Origin: Microstegium vimineum
Taxonomy: Eukaryota; Streptophyta; Magnoliopsida; Poales; Poaceae
Assembly: GCA_022036555.1 (NCBI GenBank)
Contig: CM039122.1
Location: 54,448,693-54,512,692 of the forward strand
DNA length: 64,000 nt
Reading direction: 5' to 3'
Shown here piece by piece: positions 33,762 to 45,178 of the stretch; positions within the stretch are counted from its first letter, which is position 1, and each line of letters starts with the position of its first letter. A model generated the notes under the pieces. The model was not told the origin of the DNA and searched no databases. It saw only the letters and a list, made by a program, of their open reading frames with translations. A program made the translations under genes and the position numbers.

Positions 33762-35744
33762 TAACTGCAATGTATCATGTAACTATTTTTTTTGGTGGGT
33801 GGGTGGGTGTTTGGAAGACCTATCTCTCGGTATTCACTTGTTCATTCTGTTCTTAATTTTTAGGTGTTCCCTAGATCTCTGCTCCAAGTAGAAGGAAGGA
33901 ATTCCTATTTGACGTCCAGGAAGATGCAGCATTTCATTTCCCATGATCATATTCATACCCATCTTGTTTCCTGAAAACTCAGGAACCTCGCCAGTTTCAG
34001 AAATGGTGTAAAGAAATGTACCACGTAGTTTTGGGACCCTAGTCAGATACTGTTGTATTTATCTCAAGTTGGACAGTTAATGATGAATGTACAATAGGGA
34101 TCTTAGTAGTGTGTTGTCCAGAATGGCAGAATCCAATTCAGATTTGTTCAATTTGTTTGATGATGTCTGTCAGACTTTACTGTGGAACTTGACTCTGAAC
34201 CATCCGATCTAAACTACTGATCCTGTATTCCATGCGGCAATCTAGCAAAGTGCGATGCTGGTTGAAACTTGTGCAGATTTTGATGATTCTTGCTGTTTCA
34301 AACACTGAATGAGCACACATTATTACAACTCTACATATTATGAGAGCCATTTGAACCATTATGCTCTCAGGTTGTGTGAGCTTGGTATTCTCCTAGGCTA
34401 GTCACAAGTTCAGGTATCGCATGATGAAGTTAGAGAATTTGTACCCCTCTCAGTTGAGAACGATTAGTTTATCCGGTGTGGTGTGCCGTAGACCAAACCG
34501 TGCTTTCACGGTGTGCTGTAGACAAAATCAACTCTGACCATGTGTTCCGCACAAAATCAACCTTTGGCACGTCCGACGGATAAATTGTCCAACAAAGAAT
34601 GTTGGCTTCCTTTTCCTTCTAGCATTAGAGGTATACAGGCCGAACACTATAAAGACCTGTTTGATAGGGGTCAACGTTTGGTATACTCCCTCAGTACTAA
34701 AAAAAACTTGTCGTTTTAGAAAACGACACGATCTCCAAAAAGTAACTTTGACTTCTTATTTTTTAAAAAATATTTATTAAAATATATATATATATATATA
34801 TATTTATTTATGAAAGTACTTTTGAAGACAAATTTATTGATATGATTTTCACATTTTCAAACTTAACAACTTAAAACTTACTCATGATTTATATTCCCTA
34901 TGTTTTAGAGCTGAACTAAATAGTTCTTTTTATGATATGGCATTGATGTCTCTACTTGCTATCCTCCTGGTTTTGGTGACACCACTCCAAATTAGCATGG
35001 CTTGTCTTCTCACTCCTCTTTAGGCATCACTCCGGCGGAGACAATGTAGACGGCCTCGTGAACGAGAAGTTGTGTATAAGTTTTTAGGGAATTGCTATTA
35101 TACATGTGCATGTTTTTTGGCAAACGATTAGGCGACGTTGCTGACCATCTACCACTACCATGCTTCGATTTGTTGCTTTCATCAGAGAAAAACATGGAAG
35201 ACAACGTATTTGGCCATCGCCTGAAACCTCAGGCGACTGAATTCTAGCATAGGTGAAGTTTTTAACTAGGTCGTTCATGTCCTAGAGTTATCTTGTCTTT
35301 GCACCCTAATAGTGCGATTTTCTGATCCTCGATTTCTATTATAAAACTAGGAATTACCTGTTTTTTATATTCCATTTCTTAAAAAAAAAACGACGATTCA
35401 AATTTGTACGGCTTCCCACTTCCCACTTTCCCAGGCACAAATGGAATCGATGGCACTTGGCATTTGCTAAATGTAGTAACGACCACCTAGGCAGGACGAG
35501 AGACACACGTTACAAGCAGCACAGCGTGCGCGCATGCATCGACCGTTTTCCACCCTTTACAACTCCTCTTCTTCGGTTGTGTCCACCGGAAACCTCTCCC
35601 CGCCGCTCCCTCGCCTCCGTTCCCCTCCTCTCCATTGCCTCCAAGAACGGCCGCTCCTCGCATTTCTTGGACCCCCGCACACCCACGCTTCCAAGCTTAG
35701 GAGGGAGACCCATCAGCCAAGAGAGCTATCCACACTCAACAGCG
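33762..35744. other. 3' UTR of ARG1-like gene and intergenic DNA
   Basis: The first 300-400 bp are probably 3' UTR. 34686-34880 looks like one end of a Stowaway-like MITE (tactccctcagtactaaaaa) with an (AT)n tract at 34781-34802; the other end was not found. From 35457 the frame of the peroxidase is open upstream of its ATG, but the residues are unlike any peroxidase, so this is taken as 5' UTR. Confidence 0.45.
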
Positions 35745-36827
35745 ATGCACCAACACGAGATCATGCGCCTGTCCCTCCCCCTCCTCCTCCTCGTGGCCGC
35801 CGCCCTCTCGGCGCGCGCCACGGCGCAGCTGCCTGCGGCTCCGGCGGGCGGCGCTCTGAAGCCGGACTTCTACAGCCAGTCGTGCCCGCGCGCGGAGCGG
35901 ATCATCGCGGAGGTGATGCAGACGAAGCAGATGGCGAACCCAACGACGGCGGCGGGCGTGCTCCGCGTCTTCTTCCACGACTGTTTCGTCACCGGGTGCG
36001 ACGCGTCGGTGCTGATCGCGTCGACGCAGTTCCAGAAGTCGGAGCACGACGCGGAGATCAACCACTCGCTCCCGGGGGACGCCTTCGACGCCGTGGTGCG
36101 CGCGAAGCTGGCGCTAGAGCTGGAGTGTCCCGGGGTGGTGTCGTGCGCCGACATCCTGGCGCTAGCGTCGGGCGTGCTAGTCACCATGACCGGTGGGCCC
36201 CGGTACCCGATCCCGCTGGGCCGTAAAGACTCGCTGTCGTCGTCGCCCACGGCGCCCGAGGTGGAGCTCCCGCACTCCAACTTCACCGTCGACCGCCTCA
36301 TCCAGATGTTCGGCGCCAAAGGGTTCACGGTGCAGGAGCTGGTGGCGCTGTCAGGCGCCCACACCCTCGGCTTCTCCCACTGCAACGAGTTCGCCAACCG
36401 GCTCTACAACTTCCGCAACAACGGTGGGAAGCCGGAGCAGTTCGACCCCAGCATGAACCCGTCCTACGCACGGGGGCTCCAGGACGTGTGCAAGGACTAC
36501 CTCAAGGACCCCACCATCGCCGCCTTCAATGACATCATGACGCCCGGCAAGTTCGACAACATGTACTTCGTCAACCTCGAGCGCGGCCTCGGCCTGCTCA
36601 GCACCGACGAGGAGCTGTGGACGGACCCGCGCACCAAGCCCCTCGTCCAGCTCTACGCCTCCAACCCCGCCGCCTTCTTCACCGACTTCGGCCGCGCCAT
36701 GGAGAAACTCAGCTTGTTCGGCGTCAAGACCGGCGCCGACGGAGAGATCAGGCGGCGCTGCGACGCCTACAACAGCGGCCCCCCCATCCCCGCCGCCTTC
36801 GGCGGCCCCGTCATGCCCAAGATGTGA
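35745..36827 (+). CDS. Class III peroxidase, PER41/65 type, secreted
   Basis: Single-exon gene of 360 aa from the Met at 35745; the Met at 35763 (MRLSLPLLLLVAAALSARAT) gives an equally good signal peptide and 354 aa. The frame is open back to 35457, but that part has no secretion signal. Secretory plant peroxidase: heme peroxidase oxidising phenolics with H2O2 in the apoplast. Seen: distal site RVFFHDCFVTGCDASVLIA, ADILALASG, proximal heme ligand region VALSGAHTLGFSHC, TPGKFDNMYFVNLERGLGLL, and all eight disulfide cysteines (SCP, DC, GC, ECP, SCAD, HCN, VCK, RCD). Likely N-glycosylation at NHS and NFT. The phrase DPTIAAFNDIMTPGKFDNMY and absence of introns point to the PER41/PER65 group rather than typical four-exon peroxidases. 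The tail ends GGPVMPKM. Confidence 0.93.
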   Translation: MHQHEIMRLSLPLLLLVAAALSARATAQLPAAPAGGALKPDFYSQSCPRAERIIAEVMQTKQMANPTTAAGVLRVFFHDCFVTGCDASVLIASTQFQKSEHDAEINHSLPGDAFDAVVRAKLALELECPGVVSCADILALASGVLVTMTGGPRYPIPLGRKDSLSSSPTAPEVELPHSNFTVDRLIQMFGAKGFTVQELVALSGAHTLGFSHCNEFANRLYNFRNNGGKPEQFDPSMNPSYARGLQDVCKDYLKDPTIAAFNDIMTPGKFDNMYFVNLERGLGLLSTDEELWTDPRTKPLVQLYASNPAAFFTDFGRAMEKLSLFGVKTGADGEIRRRCDAYNSGPPIPAAFGGPVMPKM

Positions 36828-38370
36828 AGCTGCGCGTGGCACGTGCTTGTCTGCCGATCGATCGACGGCCGACGACGCGTTGCTCGAGGACCTCTCTGCT
36901 AGCTCCTCCTGCGGCGGTCACGATGGTGTTAACATTTATATGTTTCCTGCTCGATCAAGTAATTAATTTATTCCTAATCTGTGTGCTGCGGAAAAAAAAA
37001 CAGAAACTTTGAAGTGTTGCTACTTGTTGCTAGTATAAATTAATTCGTTTTTTTTTTGTCCTTTGATCGTATTGCCAGCTTATTCATCATCATCATGTAT
37101 ATAAGTCACGCAGATTATCACAATGTTTTCTCGAGTTTTTTTTTTGGCTACATGTTGCGTAACGGAGCGTTTTTTTTTTCTTAAAAAAACATGTGACATT
37201 TGGCGGCCAAGGGCACAGGCCACGGCAGCATGTCTGCGCGCTTGCGATTGGCTAGTTCCGTGGGCGTGCACGTCATAGCCTCAATGGTGATCTGGTTCTG
37301 AAGCCGGCAAATTGTTTTAGTGCGCGCCACCTTGTGTACACTGCTATGTGTACACAGGTTCTCGTTACATGCTTTTGTGAAAGCAAAATGTCACGTTAAG
37401 CGCAGCATAAATATTAAATGAAACTTTATAAAATCGGCAGTACTTTTAAAAATAGATAAAATAACTTAAAAATAATGGAAAACACAAATCTTACATGAAG
37501 TTTAATTGATTCACCTAATTTTATTTCAAATAAGTCTTATCTAGGTTTGGAGGGAGATCAGTAGCAACAAATGAACCTAGTGGTGGAGGTAGACAGAGAA
37601 ATGACCAATAAGAGAATGATGAATGAACCTTAAATTGGTTGTGTGAAATGGTGAAATTGGTGATCACTAATTTTAAATATGACCTAGGTTGCAATAGACT
37701 CAAAGAACAACAACACTTCAATAAAAAAGAGCATGCATGTGGGAAGCGGTAACAATGTGAAGTGCACAAAGAAACTTTGTAGGAGATTTAACAAGCTGAA
37801 ACGCCCAATGACCGCAACTTTGTTATTGATACATTAAAAGAAGGTTAACAGTTGATTATTAGCATGTTTCATATGAAAAAACATGCATAAATACTACACA
37901 ACAGGGCAATTGATCAAACCTAAGTTGAAAAACAATGGGAGAGATCATGTATAAAAAAAGATTATTATATTTTTCACCGAGATAGCTTTGTTATCATGCT
38001 TCATATTTTGTTTCCCTAGTCGCTTCCTCATGTTCTTCGGCATGCTCTATCTCCTAGTGTTTCCTCCCTTGGACCTGTGAACATCGATAAGTGAATAAAT
38101 CTGTTAACATAATGTTCCGTGCTCACAATTTCTACAAGCTCATTTTTTTAGTAAAAATGAAAAACGAAAAACGAAAAACAAGAGGCATGGGTGTACTGCA
38201 GGGACAACATAAGGGGGCCTCCTAGCAAATTCCGGTACGCAGCTCTCACCCGATCAGGCGCCGTCTGAACTCTGAACTCTGAAGCGAACCCGATCCCCCA
38301 ACCGCTCCAACAGCCCAGCCGGCTAGCCTTCTTCATCGTCCCCTGTTACCCACACGGCGGAAAGCCCTCC
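36828..38370. other. Intergenic between peroxidase and EDEM genes
   Basis: No gene supported. 36828-37080 is likely peroxidase 3' UTR. 38190-38370 is GC-rich and is the probable 5' UTR of the mannosidase gene. Confidence 0.45.
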
Positions 38371-41300
38371 ATGCGATCCCCTGGGCCACGCCTCTCAGCG
38401 CCGGCGCGGCTCGTCGTGGCTGCCCTCCTCGTCGCGGCTCTCACCCGGGGCGCCGTCGTCGGCGCCGATGGGTACGGGCGGGCGAGGAGGCTGTACATGA
38501 AGAGCAAGGTCATGGAGATGTGAGTACTCAGCTGCCATGTGCTTCATCCCTTCCGTCGTCACTCTTTCTTCTGGCGGATCTTGTTGTGCGGGGGGCCTGC
38601 TGGGTGGTGTATCCAGCGGTGTCTACGTGATGCTGCAAACACCAAGCCTAGCTCTTCTAATTTGACGAGTTCTGAACTGAAGTCGTAAAACGAATCCTTA
38701 CAATGCTATAATCCTGTTCGATTTGTTGGGCCAAATGTCAACATTTCGAGCTCACTCGTCTCTGGCCTAGGATTGGGGTTGGGGTGATACACGTACACCT
38801 CGCAAGTCGCAACAAAATTTCCATGCCAACGTGGTTAGCAAAATCTGATAGCACTTTGAGCTTAGCCTCTGGTACGGTACCACTGTTATTTGACGTTCTT
38901 TTGTTCTTTCTTCGATGGTTAGCTTCTTCTGAAATGAGTTGACGTTAAAGTTCTTCCAGATTGACGTTATTAAAGACCAACAGACTGTAGAAGTTGGTCA
39001 ATCTGACGTCTTCAGTTTTATGCTTCCTAGGCAGAGCGCTGTTACATTGTATACCCTCGCGAAATCTATCTTCATGGATTTTTATTTTTATTTTTTATTT
39101 TTTGTGATAGGCTGACGCATTTAGTGTTGTCAATCAAGATTCTAAGGCATCAAACATGCCTAAGAGCAACTCCAACAGTTTGACAATTTTGGTTTGGCAA
39201 AACATGGAATTTGCCAACTCTGAAATAGATATGCCAAAGCAAAAAATATACAATCTCCAACAGTTCCCCATAATGACTTGGCAAAAACGGAAAAAAAGGA
39301 AGGAAAAAAAAGGAAGAAAAAAAAGGAAGAAAAAAAAAGGGCGCCGCCCAATGTTCAGTCGTGAAAAAAAGAAGGAAAAAAAATTACCTCCCCCTTTTCA
39401 AAGTCTCCAAATTACCAAGTGCGGGCTCTTATTTGTAACTTTGGCAAAAATGTCAAGCCCAAATGTCAAACTATTGGCCACCAGTTTTTTAGTTTTTTTG
39501 GCAAATTTAGATATGTCAAATCTAAATGCCAAACTGTTGGAGTTGCTCTAATTAAAGGATTCAACATATCCTAGCCACATTAAAGCTGCTAACATTTGTA
39601 TTGTTGCAGCTATCAGGATCCACTGCTGTAAGTAATTACCCACAAATGCGTGTGACAGGGTGGCCTTGCGTTAAGACCTATTTGGGAAGCTTGGCCTCTT
39701 ATAGGTCTTATTAGCTTCATTGCCATGTTTAAATATGTCCTGGTATTGATATACTTCCATTCCTTTCAGGTTTTACCATGCCTATGACAACTACATGACT
39801 TATGCATTCCCTGTATGTTAGCACCCACATTACCTTTGTTCAATTGGTCATTGACTAACACGAGCTAATGTTCTTTCTTGATACCTTTTCAGCATGATGA
39901 ATTGAAGCCTCTTACTAAAAGTTTCACGGACTCACTTAGTGAGCTTGGCAACTTAAATGTATTAAAGTATTGACAACTTTAAGGATTTTAGTTTGTATTA
40001 TATAAGCTTATAAGGTACCACATCTTAATTTTACCCCTTTTTTTTGTAGCTTGAACACTTGCCACAGGATTATAGTGGATCTGCGTTGACACTGGTTGAG
40101 TCATTATCAAGGTACACTTTATGAAGCTGTAATGTTTCCAGTTTCTTAGTGTTCTGAGATTTATATTGTCTTTTGTTGTTCAAAATGTAAACTGTTGTAT
40201 TTTTCTTGAGGACACTTCTATTTATAAGATTGGTATGTGATGCCTCTTTGTTTGGCTCATGCAGTCTTGTTGTCTTAGGTAACCTCACAGAGTTCGAGAG
40301 AGGAGTTCTCTGGCTTTCAGAAAATCTGACATTTGATGTTGATGCTCGGATTAACCTTTTTGAGGTAATGCTATTTGATTATTTTCACTGTTACCACACA
40401 GGATTTCAAGAATCAAAGCAGCTCTGCCTTTTCTCATTGTATTTTTTTTTTTTTGTGCTATTCAGTGTAACATAAGACTTCTTGGGGGGCTTATTTCTGC
40501 TCATATTCTTGCAAAAGACTACAGCAGCCAGCTTAAACATGGACTGTATCAGGATCAATTACTACATCTTGCTGAAAGTTTAGGCAACCGTTTTCTACCA
40601 GCATTTGAGACACCTACTGGATTGCCATATGCATGGATTAATCTTAAGGTTCATATACCAAACTTTGTCTTTTCTCAGACTTTAAAAGCCTAAATTGCTG
40701 TATGCATGGATCAATCGTAACCTTCCCTTTACAACCTGTGTGAAATAAGACAAAAACTTTGAAATCGTATGGCCACTTGAATAACATCATTTATTGTTTG
40801 TACAAGTATGTGTACATTCAACATGTCAAACTGAGAAAGGATCTTCTGCAAAGAGTTACCACATTTGCCTAAAAGCAGACTACAACAAACCTTGAGTTTT
40901 TTCTCCAATAATTTTTGGAAAGGTGTATAGTTATTAAGACAAGAATGCTCATTAGGCACAATGTTAACATGTATCAATGTTTACCTTAGGACAACTGGGA
41001 AATTGCTTGCTAACAGCTAAAATGGTAAGAGTGACAAATTATAAGCATGCTATGGTAAATGAAGAACCACTGAATGATTACTTTGTTTGGAAAACTCAGA
41101 GTTCACATGTATTAGATATCTGGTACTGTTACTTGTCAATTGGCATAGCTTTTGACCTTATGTTTGTCAAAAAAAAATTTGTTGATACAACAACCTTTTT
41201 CAGTACGGAGTGATGGAAAATGAAACAACTGAAACAAGCACATCAGGGTGTGGTAGGTGGAAGAAATTTATGTTTACTATTTCTAGGTATAAGTGCATAT

Positions 41301-43424
41301 TCCATTGTGGTTGTTGCTTACTAATCTACATGCTGATAGGTTCCCTTATACTTGAAATGGGTGTATTGTCACGTTTGACTGGTGATTCTAGATACGAAGC
41401 TGCAGCTCTTCGTTCTCTCCGCAAGTTATGGAGCATGAGAAGTTCACTAAATCTAGTAGGCACAACACTTGATGTTTTAACTGGCAAGTGGATTGAGTAT
41501 TCATCCGGAATTGGTGCTGGTAAAACTATCATTACTTACCCATGTGATTTATTGGTCATGTGCTTATCTGATGTGTTTGTAGCATTATTAGAGCATATGC
41601 TTTTCTGTTGCCTTCACTGTTACATTTTAGCACCTTCATTTTGGAAAACTGATAATTATTGTCACTTTGTGAAATGTCTAATTAGAAAATATACCTTTTA
41701 AGGCATAATAGTGATTTCTAGTAACATGATTGCAGGTGTTGATTCATTTTATGAGTATCTGATTAAAGCATATATTCTTTTTGGAAGCGATGAGTACTGG
41801 GATATGTTTCATTCAGCTTATATTGCAGTGCAGAAGTACTTCCGACATGGTCCATGGTGAACAATTCTTCCTGCACATCATTTCACCCACCTTATCAGTC
41901 TCAGGAATATGCTTGTATTGAAATAGTAATGATTGCTAACTCTACAGGTATCATGAGGCTGATATGAGGACTGGAGAAGCAACACACTGGCAGCTAACTA
42001 GCCTTCAGGCCTTCTGGCCAGGTCTTCAGGTTTGCTGAACTCCATGCATTACTTTTGGATGGTACTTTTTTAGTGTTTGCTTAGTGCTACTATAATGAAC
42101 ACTTGAACAGACACTGCTGGGAGACGTAACTGCTGCAAATCTGTCACACCGTGAGTTTTACAGTATATGGCAAAAATTTGGTGTGCTACCTGAAAGGTAT
42201 ACTGTTTTCATCCAAGTTTTCGTTAATGGAAAACTGAAGTACACAAGTCTAATAAGGCAAAACTATTTCAGTTAGAGATGAAGCTTAATCTAGATGCACG
42301 CATTGACGTATGTTTTATATTATATAGATATCTTTTGGACTATGGAATGTTGCATCCTACAGAGAAGTACTATCCCTTGCGTCCTGAGTTTGCTGAGTCA
42401 ACATTTTATCTTTATCAAGCTACTAAAGGTGCACCCAACAGACCCCAGAAGGATATATTCGTTTTATCTTTACCTATCTCTCAGGTGTTCATCTAGGTTT
42501 CCTGTCCACTTGAGCTCAACATATATGACTTGTTCTTTGTAATCATGCCATTTTTCTTATTGTAGGAACACTTAACTCACCCAGACATATGTAGTTTTAC
42601 CACCTTTTCTTTTTTCCTCTCCATTCCCACATTTCTGAATCACTTCTCTTATAGATCCTTGGTACCTAGAAGTGGGTGAAGCTATTGTTGGGTCACTTAA
42701 TTACTATACTAAAGTGGATGGAGGTTTTGCTAGCGTCAGAGACGTTTCAACAATGAAACTTGAAGATCATCAGCACAGCTTCTTTCTTTCAGAAACGTAA
42801 GCTAACAGTCTTCGTCTTGTTTGTTTGAAGCAGTTGGCAGTTACTTCGTGCACATCAGAAAGTCTCTATTTCTTGACTCAATGGTGGGCATGAACCCCAC
42901 ATCGATAACTCAGTTACTTAATATGCTAATTAACAACTTGCAGGTGCAAATATCTTTTTCTTCTGTATGACGATTCATTCTTGATGAATCAAAATTACAT
43001 ATTTACAACAGAGGGACACCCCCTTCCAATAAGAAGCACATGGCATGAGAAATTTCCTGTAGCATATGTTCCCAGCAATTGGACATTTGTTAAGGTGCCT
43101 TTTCTTCTTTCAGGCTCCATCCCTTAAGTTCTCCTTTCATGAGTATTGGTCTTCAGATTAGTTGATCTGGGAAAATGTTGGCATTTGCCTCTGCAGGATG
43201 AGATCCAACCAATTCGCGTGAGCGCATTATCGTCTCAAGTTTGTCCAGAGACAATTTTCCGAAAAAACGTTGGCACCCAATGGGAGAGTGCGTGCCATGT
43301 ACCAGATGCACACGCTAGCCACAGATGCAGGACTGATGATGACTGTGGTATAGAAGCAATAACATGCAAGAAGAGGACCTGCAGTATGGCTGGCTACTGC
43401 GGCTTATGGCTGGTGATTTATTAG
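38371..43424 (+). CDS. MNS5: EDEM-type alpha-mannosidase (GH47), ER quality control
   Basis: Fifteen exons, 1,743 nt, 580 aa, in frame throughout: 38371-38519, 39770-39812, 39893-39958, 40050-40111, 40265-40364, 40466-40648, 41204-41252, 41340-41519, 41736-41856, 41948-42029, 42111-42196, 42328-42428, 42655-42796, 42944-43094 and 43197-43424. The N-terminus has a hydrophobic signal (LVVAALLVAALTRGAVVGA). Then GH47 landmarks: EMFYHAYDNYMTYAFPHDEL, ALTLVESLSSLVVLGN, NIRLLGGLISAHIL, GSLILEMGVLSRLTGDSRYE, GAGVDSFYEYLIKAYILFG, EATHWQLTSLQAFWPGLQ, YPLRPEFAESTFYLYQATKD and IFTTEGHPLPI. The Cys-rich C-terminus (CRTDDDCGIEAITCKKRTC) resembles Arabidopsis MNS5. EDEM proteins trim mannose on misfolded glycoproteins for ER-associated degradation. 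MNS5 rather than MNS4 is judged by length and tail; that part is moderate confidence. Intron 1 holds a possible 18-nt exon and a MITE. Confidence 0.92.
39164..39548. mobile_element. Tourist-like MITE, 385 bp, in EDEM intron 1
   Basis: Terminal inverted repeats GAGCAACTCCAACAGTTTG and CAAACTGTTGGAGTTGCTC, flanked by the 3-bp target duplication TAA (39161-39163, 39549-39551). The TAA/TTA target is that of PIF/Harbinger elements. The interior has A-rich purine runs (39292-39380). The short ORFs across it are artefacts. Confidence 0.85.
39610..39627 (+). other. Candidate 18-nt cassette micro-exon
   Basis: CTATCAGGATCCACTGCT is preceded by gttgcag and followed by the strong donor gtaagtaatt. Skipping it gives MEMFYHAY, the usual EDEM sequence. 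Including it stays in frame and gives MEIYQDPLLFYHAY. It could instead be a chance acceptor-donor pair. Confidence 0.4.
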
Positions 43425-43667
43425 CATCTCAAGAGCGGGAGGCCGGGTTTTTTGGATGGAGGCCATCGCAACTTTGCAAGTTTGGAGATATGCCAATACG
43501 GGAGGATTAAAATAGCCTCGGCCTATTAACTGTGCAATAGAGTAGTGGGATAGCATGACAGGTTGCCGCATCTCAGCCATTCAAATTTGCCTTTCTGAAT
43601 TCATTTTGTACATGCCTGCATTCTGGTGCGGATTTTGAGAATTCAAGAGTGTACGGAAAGGAAGTAA

Positions 43668-43910
43668 GGCCCCGTTTAGATGCAACCCAAAAACCAAAAA
43701 TTTTCAAGATTCCCCGTCACATCGAATCTTGCGGCACATGCATGGAGTTCTAAACGTAGACGAAAAAAAAAACTAATTACATAGTTGATCGAGAAATTGC
43801 GAGACGAAACTTTCGAACCTAATTAGTCCATAATTGGACAATTTTTATCAAATAACAACGAAAGTGCTACAGTAGCCAAAAGCCAAAATTTTTTGGATCT
43901 AAACGCGCCC
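43668..43910. mobile_element. MITE, 243 bp, TAA target duplication
   Basis: Ends ggccccgtttagat and atctaaacgcgccc are imperfect inverted repeats, flanked by TAA at 43665-43667 and 43911-43913. The interior phrases (cacatcgaatcttgcggcac, acgaaagtgctacagta) are those of a MITE family I recall as very common in panicoid grasses. It lies about 240 bp beyond the mannosidase stop codon, possibly within its 3' UTR. Confidence 0.85.
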
Positions 43911-45178
43911 TAAATTTAGCGGAATTGCATGATACCTAACAACAGCTTCCTTCACTAAGCCAAAAACTCTGGGATGCAAGTACCAGACGTACATTTATTT
44001 AGGGAAAACAGACCAAAAAGATAAATCAGGTTATCAGGCAATAGCCACGAACAGAGCAAAAGAAGAGTTCATACTCCACAAAAACTGACAACTTACAAAA
44101 CACACACAAATTATATCTATTTTTTCACTATATTTTCATAAATGTTATATCTAATTTTTCACTATGTTTTTCATAAATGTTGCATTTTGGAATGCGTAAA
44201 ATACGTTCCATACAATTAACTAATCTAACAAGTTAGACTAGGTAAACCATACAAAATAGATTGAGGTAGAGAATGCAACCTACCGCAACCGAATGATGAT
44301 TTTTTTCCCGCAAGTATTAGAAAGTTCACGCTTTTTCACTTCTGCTCACCGAAAAGCTCGGGGGCTTTCTCCTATGACTTACCTTTGGTTTATTTGCGCC
44401 TTTATGATCGAGCTTACCATAATGAGTTTTTCGCTTGTCCGAGCTTACCATATTGAGCTTTTGCTCATCTTCTAAAGTTTCCATGACTGTCCTTGATCTC
44501 TGCACCTTGGCCTATGTCCATTTTTTAATCTAATCCCTCCATCCCGAGACATTACAATAATCTTAAAGAGTCAAAGAATCTTAAGTTTGACTAATAATTA
44601 TAGAGGAAACTATAAAAAATTATATCATCAAATAGACACACTATAAAAATATAATTAATAACGCATCTAATGATACTTAGTTAGCATCATAAATGTTTTT
44701 ATATTGTCATATAAGTTTGATCAAACTTGAGATATTTAACTCTCAAAGATTTTTAGGATGTCGACGGAGAGAGTACACGACTAAATATCTTGTATAGTAA
44801 TTGCTATATTATTATCCATAACTAAACACCTTGTACACTTGCAAACATTGTTAATCCTAATAATTATATTGTTAATCAACCTCCAAAATCACTAAACCCT
44901 TGCTAGGGTCTATGTTTCTAACACCCTGTATAAACACCTCTGGAATCAGTATGCCCCGCCCGGTACCCCAAGTAGCGATACAGGTTGCGGTAAGATGCCT
45001 TTACAAACACTGAGTTTGGATTAAAAGTAGCTGTCGCAAAACCCACAAGGATTTGCATTCAGGTCAGGGCACATTTAGTAAGAGCCAATGAGACACAAAA
45101 TTCGTAGATCCATCTAAAAATACAAGGTGGTCTCTGTATCCGAATGGACACAATTATCCCTGCACGAGAAAAGACAAT
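43911..45178. other. Intergenic between EDEM and NUA 3' ends
   Basis: The two genes are convergent. Apart from the Stowaway-like element, the region is AT-rich with no supportable gene. Confidence 0.5.
44533..44773. mobile_element. Stowaway-like MITE, 241 bp
   Basis: Starts atccctccatcccga and ends gtcgacggagagag, an imperfect inverted pair of the ctccctccgt type, flanked by TA. AT-rich interior. This is the mariner-derived class common in grass intergenic DNA. Confidence 0.7.

Noticed and set aside
35457..35744. N-terminal extension of the peroxidase (96 extra codons)
   Set aside because: Not peroxidase-like; the signal peptide starts only at 35745 or 35763, so this is 5' UTR that happens to be open.
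36351..36842. Minus-strand 163-codon frame over the peroxidase
   Set aside because: Antisense shadow of a high-GC third-position exon; no domain.
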